Shown: positions 21,755 to 32,760 of the stretch, in pieces | Layout: every line of letters starts with the position of its first letter | Numbering within the stretch: the first letter of the stretch is position 1 | NCBI GenBank assembly: GCA_030490835.1 | Contig: CM059973.1 | Location: forward strand, 49,294,008 to 49,358,007 | Length of the DNA stretch: 64,000 nt | Source of the DNA: Annona cherimola | Lineage: Eukaryota; Streptophyta; Magnoliopsida; Magnoliales; Annonaceae | Direction of reading: 5' to 3' | The notes under the pieces: generated by a model | Told to the model about the DNA's origin: nothing | Database searches by the model: none | What the model saw: only the letters and a program-made list of their open reading frames with translations | Made by a program: the position numbers and the translations under genes

Positions 21755-23003
21755 AATGGATGATTTTTGAAAGGCAAATGGAGTGATGGGAGAAGATGTT
21801 TGATCATGAGAAAAATGAGGGGGTGAGGAAGAGTCATAAAGTGTGAAAAATTGTGATTTATTATTGGTCGCAAATAGAGTGGAGGCTCGAGACTCCTCCC
21901 TATAAGGATCTAGGCTAGGTAGACTAGAGATTGGTTGATGATGCGTTGTCCTACATGCAATTGAATTTGATATGTTTAATGTCCTTTTCTAACCTATCTT
22001 GTCTCTCGTGCATAGTGATGACAAAATGCTAATTGTACATAAGTCCTGAATTATCCTCCCCCATGACTTGGAGATATTCTAAGATAGGTGAATGCATGGA
22101 TGCAGGATGGGATGGATGGGTAGATTTAGTCCTGCATGACTTTTCCAAAATCCTTATTATCCATATTCCATAAGGGATAACCCCCCTTGGATTATTCTTC
22201 ACAACGAAGGCATTCAAAATTAGTTGTGGAAGTGAAATTTTTCTTTGATTTACAAGCTTCCAAATGACTTCGGCTTCATAAGGATTGACAGCGTTTCTTC
22301 CTCCACCCTAGGGAAATATGCAATGAGCCACTAACAATCTAATTACTGTAACTATGGTGGTAAGTCCATGTAGTCTAGAAACTTCATACCTCCACTAAAT
22401 CTTCTTGAAGTCTATCTTTCCCATATTCGATATTCAAGATTTGACCTATGTCTTGAGTTGTCGTTGCGTAATTTTCTCCGAGGGAAATTTCTACACCTTT
22501 AACATAGGTAATTCCATCATCTATGCTCAAAGCATAGTAAAATTTTTTGGCTAGGTCCGAATAGATTTTACCCTCTTCCTTTAGGAGCTCAGTCCATCCT
22601 TAGTACTTTAAGATTTCTCGATCCCAAATTCATACTCTCAAAAACTCAAAATCAATAATTTTGGGTGGAAATGTCTTTTTTCATAAACAAGCACCTATGT
22701 CGTGTTGTATTTCTAAAGTACTCCACTAGCATTTCTATAACTTGGGCTCTTTGAGTAAGAATATCCTTTTCTTTCCTATCTAACCTCGTCCTCATTACCG
22801 TACAAATCTTCCATTTCTCTAGAGTGGTTAGAAGCTCAGTTACTTTCTTGAAAGTAGACCCTACACCCAGTGGAGATTGTGGTTGTCTTGTAGCCTTTTG
22901 CGATAATCCTTTGCCTTCTAGGCATCGCTCCTTCGGTGTTAGATTGTGATAGGCGAGATGCGGGAAGTTTGGAGAATTTGCTAGCCATCATTTTGGATGC
23001 CAT
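21755..23003 (-). pseudogene. B: extra 3' ORF (plant transposon-protein / env-like position)
   Basis: Decayed homologue of the better-preserved G gene at 40624-42223. The proposed start at 23003 gives MASKMMASKF... with SRLSQSNTEGA...RRQR, parallel to SRPSQSQTGEE...RRQR in G. Further conserved blocks are IDFEFL..YEFGIEK, LLVAHCIFP, NPRGVIPYGIWIIRI (22140-22200) and MHERQDRLEKDI near the end. Numerous stops and frameshifts are present. Sireviruses carry such an extra ORF downstream of RNase H, often called env-like. The domain here looks more like the 'putative plant transposon protein' family than a membrane protein, and I see no signal peptide or membrane helix. Confidence 0.65.
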
Positions 23004-23107
23004 GAGTATGTGGGATGATAAAAATGAAACTAAAATGGGTAGGATTTAGATTTAATAGTGAGAGACGCAAGAAAGAGATGGTCGAAGGTTTTAGGAAGGA
23101 GTTGGAT

Positions 23108-23116
23108 CTCTTATAG
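23108..23116 (-). promoter_or_regulatory. TATA-like site upstream of B extra ORF
   Basis: The minus strand reads CTATAAGAG, about 105 bp upstream of the proposed ORF start. It aligns with CTACAAGAG in element G (42372-42380). A pyrimidine-rich leader follows in both elements. Confidence 0.35.
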
Positions 23117-23156
23117 AAGAAAAGATAAAAAAAATGAAGAATGTGCCTTTTACTAG

Positions 23157-23247
23157 GCGAACCATCGCGTGCCACGGGGTTGACTTTGAAACATAAGTTA
23201 GGTTTGAAGTCAACTTGGGCTATGCAGAGTCAACTTGACTCCCTTGC
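23157..23247. repeat. Decayed GTCAACTT units upstream of B extra ORF
   Basis: Contains gttgacttt, aagtcaacttggg and agagtcaacttgactc, mutated versions of the LTR palindrome unit GAGTCGACTT. It lies upstream of the TATA-like site, as in element G at 42401-42530. CpG to TpG/CpA decay explains GTCGAC becoming GTCAAC. Confidence 0.55.
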
Positions 23248-23439
23248 CAATAATCTATACCTCTTTCTAATGTGGTCCCTGTCCCCTTCCCTTAATCATT
23301 ATTATAATTTCATTAATCATATTAAAGCAATTAATGATTATAAGTAAGATGTATTTCAACATATGTATATGTATGTAACAAACAAAAGAATAAAGTCATT
23401 GAAATTTCAAGCTTCGATATCCATCATTCCCATTTATTT

Positions 23440-23959
23440 TCTAATTTTACAAAGTAATTCAATGTCTAAAGGTTTGGTAAATATATCAACAATTTGATCC
23501 TCTATTTTTACGTATTCTAAACAAATATCTTGATTTTCCATAGGTTCTCTTATAAAATGATGCCTAACATCAATGTTTAATTCTAGAATGTAACACTGGA
23601 TTTTTAGTTAGACAAATTGAACTTGTATCATCACATCTAATTGGAATGTCTCTATATTCTAATCCATAATCTTTTAATTGTTGTCTCCTCCATAGCAATT
23701 AGGCACAACAACTACCTTCAGCTATATACTCGGATTCTACAGTAAATAAATCAACACTAGTTATTTTTTTAAAAACCATAATACCATCATGCCTCCAAGA
23801 AATTGACATGTTTCACTTATATTCTTTCTATCTATCTTGTAACCAACAAAATCTATATATGAACAACCTATCAAATTAAAGGTTGAGCCCTTAGGATACC
23901 ACAATCCTAGATTTGTTATGTCAATTAGACATTTGAAAATTCTTCTAAAAGTTATCATG
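23440..23959 (-). pseudogene. Element B RNase H
   Basis: Minus-strand copia RNase H remnants: VESEYIAEGSCCA, QQLKDYGLEYRDIPIRCDDTSSICLTKNPVLHSRIKH, then HHFIRE-like and IFTKPLD-like blocks in shifted frames. The catalytic context SEYIAEG and the CDD motif are visible. Several stops and two or more frameshifts break it. The expected LST(A)EAE start is replaced by a decayed TVESE. Confidence 0.75.
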
Positions 23960-24651
23960 TGAGATTCCTTAGGATTTGGTTAAAATCTAGAACACATGCA
24001 TAGTCTGGAAGTAGTTAAATATAATAAAGATCTGATCATTCTTCTATATAAATATTGACTTACCATTTTACCTTTCTCCTTTCTTGTCCACTTTGATTGA
24101 TGAGCTCATGGGTGTGTTTTCTCTTTTGTAGTTTTGCATTTCTAACTTCTTTAGCATTTCTTCGATATATTTGGATTGACAAATAAAAATTCCTTCTTCA
24201 AGTTACTTGATTTGCAAACTGAGGAAGAAGTTGATTTCACCCATCATGCTCATTTCAAACTTATTTTACATTAACTTAGAAAATTCTTAGCAAAAGGATT
24301 CATTAATAGCACCAAAAATAATATCATCTATATAAATTTATACAATCAAAATGTTATTCTCTTTGTACTAACGAATAAGGTAGTGTCTACTTCTTCTCTT
24401 TTGAAATCATAATCAATTAAGAATTTGTTAAGCCTTTCATACCAAGCTTCCGGAGTTTATTTCAATCCATATAATGCTTTGGTTAGCTTATACACATACT
24501 TTGACTGATCATTTTCTTCAAAACCTAAAGGTTATTTAACATACACCTCTTTATTAAGATAATATTTCAAAAATGCACTTTTTGCATCCTTTTGAAACAA
24601 TTTGATACCCATATGTGATGCAAAAGCAATTAATATACGTATAGCTTCCAA

Positions 24652-24789
24652 TCTAGCTATGGGGGCTATGATTCTTCAAAATCTATTCCTTCTTATTATG
24701 GGTACCCCTTAGCTATTAATCTAGCTATGGGGGCATATGATTCTTCAAAATTTATTTCTTCTTCTTATGAGTACTCCTTAGCTATTAAT
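24652..24789. repeat. Tandem duplication, about 68 bp x 2, in B RT
   Basis: Two head-to-tail copies around aatctagctatgggggc...cttagctatt, with several differences between them. Element G has a single copy. Confidence 0.85.
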
Positions 24790-24808
24790 CTAGCTTTATA
24801 TCTAACAA

Positions 24809-26365
24809 TGTTAAGCAAGTTTTATACAAGTTATTTTAGACGATAATTGGATAAGAATATAAGTGATTGAGATGATTTGAATTGAATATTGATTGATATA
24901 GCTTGGTTATGTGAAAAAACTCACTGTTTGATGTTGTTTATCCAAAAAGGAAAATTATGTAGGAATTCGGTATGAATAAGGATAAATTTACAAACCTCGA
25001 GGGAAGCAGAGGTTAAATATAGTTTTAAAACTCAAGTTTGAAGCAAAACAGGATCAAAATGGTCTAAAACTTGTTAGGAATGTTACGACACATTTGGGGC
25101 ATGTCAAGGCAAAATAGTGTGAAAATTTGAAGCAAACTGAGCACTCCAGAGTGCCACACAGTTCAAACCATGTGGACACTTGGATGCACAAGTTCATGCA
25201 CAATTTGGACTGTGTGCATAAGTTTCAATGTGTCCTCTATAAAAACACTTGTTGTGAACATCCTAGAGCATCCTAGAACATCTTTGGAGCTTGAGTTGAA
25301 GTCCGAGAGCGAGAGAAGGCGAGGAGTCGAGGCAAGGAGTGAGGCATCAAGTTGTTTAAAGAATTTAAGACACCATTGAAGCTTCTAATCAATATGTTTT
25401 TCTTTTCTTCGGAGCTTGGGTTGTGACCTAGGAGCGAGAGGAGGCAATGAGTATGAGGCAGGGAGTGATGCAGTGAGTTGTTGGAAGCGTTCAAGACACC
25501 ATTCAAGTTTCCAATAATAAGCTTTTCTTTTCTTTCATTCTTTTGATTTAAATGTCTTATTTATGATGAGTTTGAGGTACGTTTTTATTTTATATTTGGA
25601 ATTTATCATAAACATGCTACGTAAAACCCATTATCGAGGGTTTAAGATGTAACATGTGTACAATGTAGCAGATATTGCGGTTTTAATTTATTTATAAACA
25701 ATATTGTATGTTAACTTAGTATCTAATGATTTAATATTTACTTAGTGTGAAGGCCTGCACATTAGCAATGATTCTCATATATTATGTGCAGGAACCAAGA
25801 TGTGGAATCTAAATACGACAATTAAGATATTAAATTTGAAAATCTAAGACTATGAGAATAGGCATGATGACCTTGAGGAATTACACGAACTGCCATAAAA
25901 CTTAACAAATTTAAAATCAACTTAATCTCGTGAGAATAGGTGGTTAAGAAGATTAAGTTTACGCCTTGCATGTTTTGAGAGAAGATGTAAGGATAATTTA
26001 GTTTAGTTCTCCTTTAACACATAATATATGGATTAAGTAAGCACTCCATGTATTCATTTCAAAGGACGTATGTAAACCCCTAGACTCTAGGTGCTCTATC
26101 TCATGGTTTCTAATCACCATTCTACATTCTTAAAGATCAACTTTTTCTTGTTATTTCCTTCATTTATCTCATGATTTCTAATCATCGTTCTACGTTTTTA
26201 AAGATCAAATTTTTCTTATTATTTCCTTCATTCTTCTTATCTTACTCTTTTGATTTGTTATTAAGTGTTTGAGAACAACATCTTGAATCCTGAATTTTTT
26301 ATGGATTGATATTTTATATATTACAATTTACAACCCGTGCACTTATAGAGAGATTACAATAAACA
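24809..26365 (+). mobile_element. F: Athila-type solo LTR, 1557 bp
   Basis: Begins TGTTAAGC and ends AATAAACA, flanked by aacaa (24804-24808) and accaa (26366-26370), a 5 bp duplication with one mismatch. Removing it rejoins copia RT sequence. In plus orientation its end (cctgaattt... acaatttacaacccgtgcac ... gagattacaataaaca) matches the complement of the element C LTR end. The words gggtttaagatgtaacatgt and gtacaatgtagc also match C's gggtttaggacgtagcatgt and gtacaatgtagc. TATA box ctataaaaac at 25237-25246. A 68 bp duplication lies at 26097-26233. Confidence 0.85.
26097..26233. repeat. Tandem duplication, about 68 bp x 2, in F
   Basis: Two diverged head-to-tail copies around tatctcatggtttctaatca ... 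ttatttccttcatt. Confidence 0.8.
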
Positions 26366-26829
26366 ACCAAATTATTTTCATCTAACTTATCCCTAAGTAC
26401 CCATTTGATTCCAATTATGCTGAGATCCTTGGGTCTATGAACAAGTTGTCATACTTTATTTATTCAAGTTGATTAAGCCCTTCTTGCATGATTATTATCT
26501 AATTTTCATCACTTAGAGCTTGATCAATTATGTTTGGCTCAATCTTTAAGACAAAGGCAAAGTTTCCACATACATTTTGTCTTAAGCCTCTTATTTTTAC
26601 ACAATTATATTGTTTCCAATAAGCTGTACAATTGGATGATCCTACATGAATTGGAGATCTTTAGGAGGTTTATAGGAAATATTACCTTCACTTACCTCTT
26701 GACATTATTTATAATCTTCTTCACGTTGTTTCAGCTATTCTGCCCCTTTCTTTTTCACATGTAGTTTCTCAAAATCTCTCGATAAATTTTTTACATTACT
26801 GAACTCATCTTCCTTCTTTAGAATTGGGT

Positions 26830-28097
26830 TAAACTCATCAAAAGTGACATGTATAGACTCTTTTACTAAGTGAGTTCTTTTGTTAAACACTCTATATCTT
26901 TTCTGTTTGAAAAATAACTAAAAAATATTGTTTAGTCTCATTTTGCATCTAATTTTTCAAGATTATTTTTTCATTATTTCACGCATAGCATATACGACCA
27001 AAAGCATGAAAGTATGATATATTTGATTTTCTACCTTATCATAGACCATATGGAGTCTTTTTTAAAATCGCTCTAATTGTAATTTTAGTACATGACAAGC
27101 TATGCTTACAGCTTCACTTCAAAAAATTTTGGACAATTTGTTATCATTTAGCATTGTTTTAGTCATCTCTTGAATAGGTCTATTCTTTCTCTCAACTACT
27201 TCATTTTGTTTAGAAGTCCTTTGTGCAGAAAATGTATGATGTATTTCTTTTTTATTACAAAATTCTATAAAATATTTATTCGCAAATTTACCACCATTAT
27301 CACTTCTGATAGATATGATTGAAGTTTTCTTATCATTTTGCATGAACTTTGAAAAACTGTAAAACATATAAAATACTTCATCTATTCTAACTAATAACAT
27401 TGTCTAAGTGAACCTTGAATGGTCATCAATAATAACATATTTCCTCCAAGACTCAAAATGTCAAATAGTCTATAAAGATCCATGTATAATAACTCAAGTG
27501 GTCTTGACCCTATGACCTCTTTTTTGGGTGAAAATAATATTTTTTATTGCTTGGACATTTGACATGTTTTACAAATTTTGTCTTTATCATATTTGAATTT
27601 TGGTATTCATTCTAGCAAACTCTTTTTCCACAAAGTTTTATGTTTGTCATATTTATGTGTCCAAGTCTTTTGTGTCATGCTCATAGATCATTATCAACCG
27701 CCACTAGATATATTTTATTTTATTTATCAAGGCATACCAAATATAAATTTTCAAATCTTTTCCCATTGAAGACTATGTGTTCTCCATCCAAAACGTTGCA
27801 TATAGAAGATTTAAACACTACCTTATATCCCTTGTCGCATAATTGGCTAACACTCATCAAGTTGTGTTTGAGTCCTTCAACAAATAAGACTTCTTTTATG
27901 CATGCATTTGAAATGCAATAAATATTTTCCTTACCGTAGATTTTAACTTTCTCATTGTTGCCAAAGGCATCGGTTCTACCATTGTAATATGATACCTCAT
28001 CATTGCTTCTGTAATTCATCGAGACAATTTGGCTCTCAATCATTTCTGTAGTTGTACAATAATTAAATCTTCTTCTTCGATTTATGCTATACAACAA
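26830..28097 (-). pseudogene. Element B pre-integrase and integrase
   Basis: From right: AFGNNEKVKIYGKENIYCISNACIKEVLFVEGLKHNLMSVSQLCDKGYKVVF (about 27790-27990), the HKRLGHINM finger (about 27640-27680), then the catalytic core with IRSDNGGKFANKYFIEF, TSKQNEVVERKNR and LNDNKLSKIF (27119-27400). After it comes LKKTPYGL and ISYFHAFGRICY (26990-27070). The D and E of the core are present. Stops interrupt the finger-to-core link. The upstream protease motif DSG.SRHMTG is absent: the sequence jumps from the gag CARICCIA region directly to this domain near 28085, so a deletion removed the gag C-terminus and protease. Confidence 0.8.
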
Positions 28098-29142
28098 ATT
28101 CGTGCATAGTTTACAGTTTTGTGGTCTTCGCTAGATGAACTGCTTAATGAAGATGAGCCTTCATTCACATACATCCTTCTACCTTTTTGCTTTCGAAATT
28201 TCCTTAAGTTTCTTCTTTCTTTCTCTTCCTGCTTCTCCTCGATCTTGCTCTCATTGGCTGTAGGACATTATGTTGCAGATGTTCCACACTGTCATACTTG
28301 TAACACTTGAGAGCATCCTTCTTCTTTTCTCTCTTACTTCTTTCATTGTAGGCTTTCGAGGAACCTACGTTCTTTTCTCTCCTTATAAATTTTCTGGTGA
28401 TAATCTCTTCATCTTCATTTTATGAAGAAGAGGATGACTCATGTATGCTTTGGTGAGTAGCCTTTAATACGAGAGCTTTCTTTCCCTTATTGTGTTCTTC
28501 ATTCTTATTCTTTATCAACTCATGTGATATCAATGAGCTAGCGAGATCTTTCAGTTTTAGAGTATTCAGATCCTTGGCTTCTTCAATAGCTATGATTTTT
28601 TATGTCCATGATTTTGGTAGAGCTCCCAGGATCTTCATAACATGCTCGAGTTCTGAAATAGACTTTCTTAGGCCTGTAAGAGCATTAGTTATCTTAGGAA
28701 AATGAGCAAACATTTTAGAGAAGTTCTCAATTTCAAGCATTTTGAATCTTTCTAGTTCTCCAATGAGGATATACCTCCTTGTCCCTTGGACTTATGAGAT
28801 CCCCTCATAAATTGAAGTAGAAGTGTTCCAAATCTCTTCAGCAATTAAATAAGGCGACACTCAGTCGCACTTTATTGCAGTGAGAGCATAAAATGAAGAA
28901 TTCATTGCTTTGACATTGCTCTTGACTAATCTCACCTCCTCTTTAGTCCAATCAAAGGTTTTTTCACTCTTAGGTAGAGTAAAGCCATCTTGGATGACAA
29001 TATAAGAATCCATGCATGTAGACATGATCGATTGTTTCTTTCTCAACCCCCGGTAACCAAAGTTATTTTCATCAAATAGGAAAGATCTTATGAAAGACTG
29101 ACCCTCAGCAAAAGCAAGAGTGGAAGTTGATTAGGTTATCAT
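28085..29142 (-). pseudogene. Element B gag (N-terminal and knuckle part)
   Basis: The minus strand starts at 29142 (M-I-T-stop-STSTLAFAEGQSF, parallel to ASQSTSTPTFVEGQLF in G). UBN2-type capsid blocks follow: NNFGYRGLRKKQSIMS, FDWTKEEVRLVKSNVKAMNSSFYAL, IYEGIS..QGTRR, EHVMKILGALPKSWT and EEAKDLNTLKLKDLASSLISHELI. The knuckle region reads LKCYKYDSVEHLQHNV, where Cys and His are partly lost (Cys to Tyr). Several stops, including one at the fourth codon, inactivate it. Confidence 0.8.
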
Positions 29143-29174
29143 AATGCATAGATCTCTTTGATTAATAATACGAA

Positions 29175-29190
29175 ACCTGCTCTAATACCA
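29175..29190 (-). promoter_or_regulatory. Primer binding site of B (initiator-Met tRNA)
   Basis: The minus strand reads TGGTATTAGAGCAGGT, 2 nt inside the 5' LTR. The plant initiator-Met primer site is TGGTATCAGAGC, so there is one change in the first 12. Typical for Ty1/copia including Sireviruses. Confidence 0.88.
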
Positions 29191-29192
29191 CT

Positions 29193-30666
29193 TGTTAGCC
29201 CTAAGTTATGTGTTTAACTAAAGAGGGGGCGGGTTAATTGGGTTATTAAAAATTCTTTCGCTAAACAAAACTTAATCACTAATTTAATCAATCACTTTGA
29301 ATGAAACAGAAAGAGCTAGTAATAGAGAAATAAAAGAATAAATCCAACAATAACAAAGCACATAGAGAATTATAATAGTTCAGACAACTTTCATACTCCA
29401 TTCCTCCAAGTACACAGTCTATTGTGTCTTAGGTTCCAGTATCTCAACTGAAATTATAACTAGAACCTCATCTTTATTCTAGATTCTAGCTCTAGAGTGC
29501 CTTTATAACAAACACACAAATAGATAGTAAGTCCTACTCCAGCTAACCATACTTGTGTTTCACTTTGGTCTTTGTCTCCAACACCAAGTCAAGCAGCTTA
29601 GTATAAAGATGTCTACATTTTATAAATTTGTGTAGAACAGTTGAAGCACTTTAATGGATTCTTGAGAATTTGAGAGAGATGAGAAGTTGAAACTCTTGTA
29701 GTAGACTTGAAAGTCTCCCTTTGAAAATCAATAATGTACTCTTTAATACTTGTAAGATGGAAGATTGTAGCTCAATGAATGCTCTAGTTAACTGTCATAC
29801 ATTCCCTTGACATTCTTTAAATAGTTGAAGGGAAAACTCGAACATTGAAAGATTTCTAACAATTGAAAGATTTCTGACTATGCAACTCAAGTCGCATTTG
29901 GAGTCAACTTTGATTTTGGTCTTCCAACTTCTTCCAAAACATTATTCTTCAACTTTTACTCTTCAAGTTTCATCCTAAGTTGACTTGGACTTGGGACTTC
30001 ACCCAAATCGCATGTGAAGCCAACTTAGGCTTTGACTTCACTATACATTGACATTTCAAATTTTCAAAACTTTTCTCTTTTGGTGTTCTTTTCTTTAACT
30101 CTTGCTCTTGGGTAGACTTCATGTGAGACTTAACCCAAGTCCTAAGTGAAGTCGAGTTGTGGTGTGTGGCTTCACTCCCGGTATTCAGCCAAATTTCCAT
30201 CTTCCCTCTCAGAACTCCAAGTCTTAAAGTCTGAGTTGACTTCTTATCCGACTTCACCCAAGTCGTAGTGAAGTCACTTGGGTAACAACTTGACTTTTCA
30301 TAAGCTTCAGTTAGAGAAATCTTCAGTCGCCTGATGCACGCCAAGTCACATGTGGAGTCAACTTTGGTTGTGACTTTACCCATATCACAAATTGAGTCAA
30401 CTCGAGGTATGACTTCAGCTGTTAAAACTTCATATTTTTCATTCTGAATTAGGAGGATCATTTTAAGACACTTGTGAAGTTGATTGGGGTAACAACTTGA
30501 CCCAAATCGATGCTAAGGTCAATCTGACTTTGCAACTTGAGCTATTTTTTCTTGGTATTTTGAAATTCTAATTTCAAATATATCAGTAACTTAATATTCT
30601 CAAATTTGGTTGTTAATCACCAAAACTTAGTTATGCCTTGATTTGCATCTTATGTGGTTGGGTTCA
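29193..30666 (-). repeat. 5' LTR of element B (1474 bp)
   Basis: Starts tgttagccctaag and ends gggttca. It matches the three pieces of the 3' LTR. The middle (29875-30545) is full of degenerate caagtcgca / gtcaactt / cgacttcaccc units, the same array type as in D and G, with many CG to TG/CA changes. To its right the gag of element A resumes. Confidence 0.8.
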
Positions 30667-31183
30667 CAAGAAGGGTATGTTGTTCATCATCTATTTGAGA
30701 GCTTATTAAGGGGTTGTTAACGCTTTAGTTTGTTGCTTTGGAAGTCATTGCTTTCTTCCCTTTGCTATTCTCTTCATTATTTTTATTGATTGGCTCCCAA
30801 GACATGAGCAAACTAATTAATTCTTCCAACTTGAGTGTGTTGAAATCTTTTACTTCCTCAATGGCAGTTATTTTTGGAGTCCACAATTTGGGTAGAGCCA
30901 CAAGTATCTTCATTACCTGCTCAAATTAAGAAGTAGGCTTGTTAAGGCCTTTTATTACATCTATTAGCTTTTGAAACCTAGTAAACATTTAGAGATACTT
31001 TCACCATCAAGGATACAAAAACTTTCAAGTTCTCTTATTAGAATATTCCTTCTAAATCCCTTAACTTTTGAAGTAACCTCATATATATCAAGGTATTCTA
31101 AATTTCTTTGGCCATTGTGTAAGATGAAACTCTATCATATTCAATAGTCGTGAATGCACAAAATAGTGAGTCCATTTCCATTA
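30667..31183 (-). pseudogene. Element A gag, N-terminal half
   Basis: Capsid blocks MDSLFCAFTTIEYDRVSS..MAKEIW (near 31140-31180) and MKILVALPKLWTPKITAIEEVKDFNTLKLEELISLLMSWEPI (30725-30913) match gag of B and G. At 30667 the sequence meets element B, and the continuing gag is at 4018. At 31183 gag meets the A 5' LTR directly: the first 80 or so codons and the primer site, which exist in B and G, are missing, so a deletion of at least 300 bp occurred there. Confidence 0.72.
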
Positions 31184-32757
31184 GTTACCTTAACCCAAAA
31201 GGAGATAGGTTAATTATGTTATTAAATTTTCTTTTATTTAAAAGTCAATACCATTTTAAATCAATTCCCTAGAAACGAAACGAGAGTACAACGAGAGAGG
31301 CAAAGTGCACAAATAATTACAACGAGAGATGCAAGTTTTATAGCGATTTGGGTAACCTCATACTCCACTTGTTCAAATATACACCTTTTGTGTCTTAGGT
31401 TCTATTACTATATTACAATATAACTTAAGAGCAGACACTCTCTTCTAGATTCCAACTCTAGCAGGTTGCATATACAATGCATAAATTGTTAGTAAGCACT
31501 ACTCCAATCAAACTTAGCTTAGACCAATCACTTAGCTTTGGTCTCTAATACTATGCAAATGACAAATAAAAGAGATTCAATAAGAGAAAGAAACTATACT
31601 TTACGAACTCAATGTAGGCCCATGTAAGCACAGCAAGCTCAAGATAAAAATGAGGAAGATATGATCTATGAATCTTGGCACTTTACTTGAGATCTTAACA
31701 ATGAAAACTTAAGAATGGAGCTTTTCGATGCTTAAAGATGGGAAGGTGAAGGTTTATGCGATGTTCTAACTAACTCCCATAACTCCTCTCGACATGATGT
31801 TTAAACCCTAGGGCATTAAATGACCATTTAGTGGTAGGTGGGACATAACAAATGCCCCAACGTTTAAATTTTTCTGACAGTTATAATTGAAGTTGATCTT
31901 GGAATTGACTTAAGGTACGACTTCACACTCAAGTTAATGTGGAGATAGAGTGTGACTTCACACAAGTCATATGTGGAGTCAACTTGAATGTGTGACTATG
32001 GACTCCAACGATCTTGGTTGTTATCTTCTTCACCTTATTTTGCTCCAAGTCACCTACGAGGTCAACTCTAAGTGCAACTTCACCTAGGTGTAGGCAAGAT
32101 CAATTTGGTTGTGTGACTTTAGATTTCAATGTTTTAAACTCTTACCTTAGTCGCTTGATTTTGCTCTAAGTCACAAACGAGGCTAACTCAAGGTATGACT
32201 TCACCCAAGTCACAAATGAGGTAAACTTTGACATGCTTTTTGACTCCAAAAAAATTAGGAGATTTATCTCTTCTCTTAGTTCTTCACGAAGTGGCAAGAG
32301 GGGTTAACATGGGTGCAACTTTGCCCAAGTCATAAGGGAAGTCGACTCGGGTGTACAACTTTCAACTCTAGCAAACTAAAAAAGCTTTGGCTTCACTTGA
32401 TCTCTTCCTCAAGTCGCAAATGAATACTTAACCTAGGTCACAAATGAGGTCGACTTGATGTTGTAACTTCACTCCTTAACTTGAAATTTTTCCAACATAA
32501 ATTCAAGCGCTCTTTGGGGTCGACTTTATATACGACTTCACTTAAGTTGTTGTTTAGGTCGACCTAAGTTGTGACTTCACTTGTTCTGCATTTGAATATG
32601 ACTTGTATTTTTCTTGATGATCCTTTTGCACTTGATATTTAGATCTTCTACTTTTAATTCACTAATCACAAGATATGTTAGTTCCGTTATTATATTTAAA
32701 TTAAGTTGTTAATCATCAAAATCATTATAAGCATGCAATTTGCCACATATCAATTCA
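31184..32757 (-). repeat. 5' LTR of element A (about 1.57 kb)
   Basis: Its start region (cttaacccaaaaggagatagg, then gttattaaattttcttt) and its end (agttgttaatcatcaaaatc ... cacatatcaattca) match the LTRs of B, D and G. The middle, about 31880-32590, contains the degenerate cgacttca / gtcaactt array. The left boundary is approximate because of the adjacent deletion. It is followed by a (GA)n microsatellite. Confidence 0.7.
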
Positions 32758-32760
32758 TAA

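Larger units (their letters stand above)
23960..26830 (-). pseudogene. Element B reverse transcriptase, split by LTR F
   Basis: RT pieces at 26366-26830 and 23960-24808. The active-site block YIDDIIFGAINES lies at about 24300-24335 with an in-frame TAA four codons before it. Other typical copia blocks (KARLVAKGY-like, VDVKSAFLNG-like, YGLKQAPRAWYERL-like at about 24420-24480) are recognisable in mixed frames. A 68 bp tandem duplication (24652-24789) doubles part of the block that reads KFYAPVA-like in copia RT. The solo LTR F at 24809-26365 cuts the gene. Dead copy. Confidence 0.75.
4019..30666 (-). mobile_element. Element B: Sirevirus-like Ty1/copia, with three insertions
   Basis: Order on the minus strand: 5' LTR (29193-30666), primer site (29175-29190), gag (about 28085-29142), pre-integrase/integrase (about 26830-28097), RT (26366-26830 and 23960-24808), RNase H (23440-23960), extra ORF (21755-23003), polypurine tracts, 3' LTR (4019-21241, itself interrupted). 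After subtracting inserts C (with one gagtt copy) and E, the 3' LTR is about 1524 bp, close to the 1474 bp 5' LTR, which supports the assignment. Insert F splits the RT. Target duplication: I compared ataat (4014-4018) with caaga (30667-30671); they do not match, so the duplication is lost or an end is misplaced. The protease and gag C-terminus are deleted, so the element is defective. Confidence 0.8.
1..32757 (-). mobile_element. Element A: decayed Sirevirus-like Ty1/copia, interrupted host of the nest
   Basis: Seen: minus-strand copia fragments in correct order from right to left: 5' LTR (31184-32757), gag start (30667-31183), gag zinc-knuckle region (about 3350-4018), protease/pre-integrase (2875-3300), integrase (870-1134 and 2680-2870). 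The gag halves become adjacent when 4019-30666 is removed, which shows that element B inserted into A's gag. The integrase halves join when solo LTR S1 is removed. The 3' part of A (RT, RNase H, 3' LTR) would lie left of the window or in the unresolved first 860 bp. The primer site and the first roughly 80 codons of gag are missing at 31183. A is the oldest layer of the nest. Confidence 0.75.
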
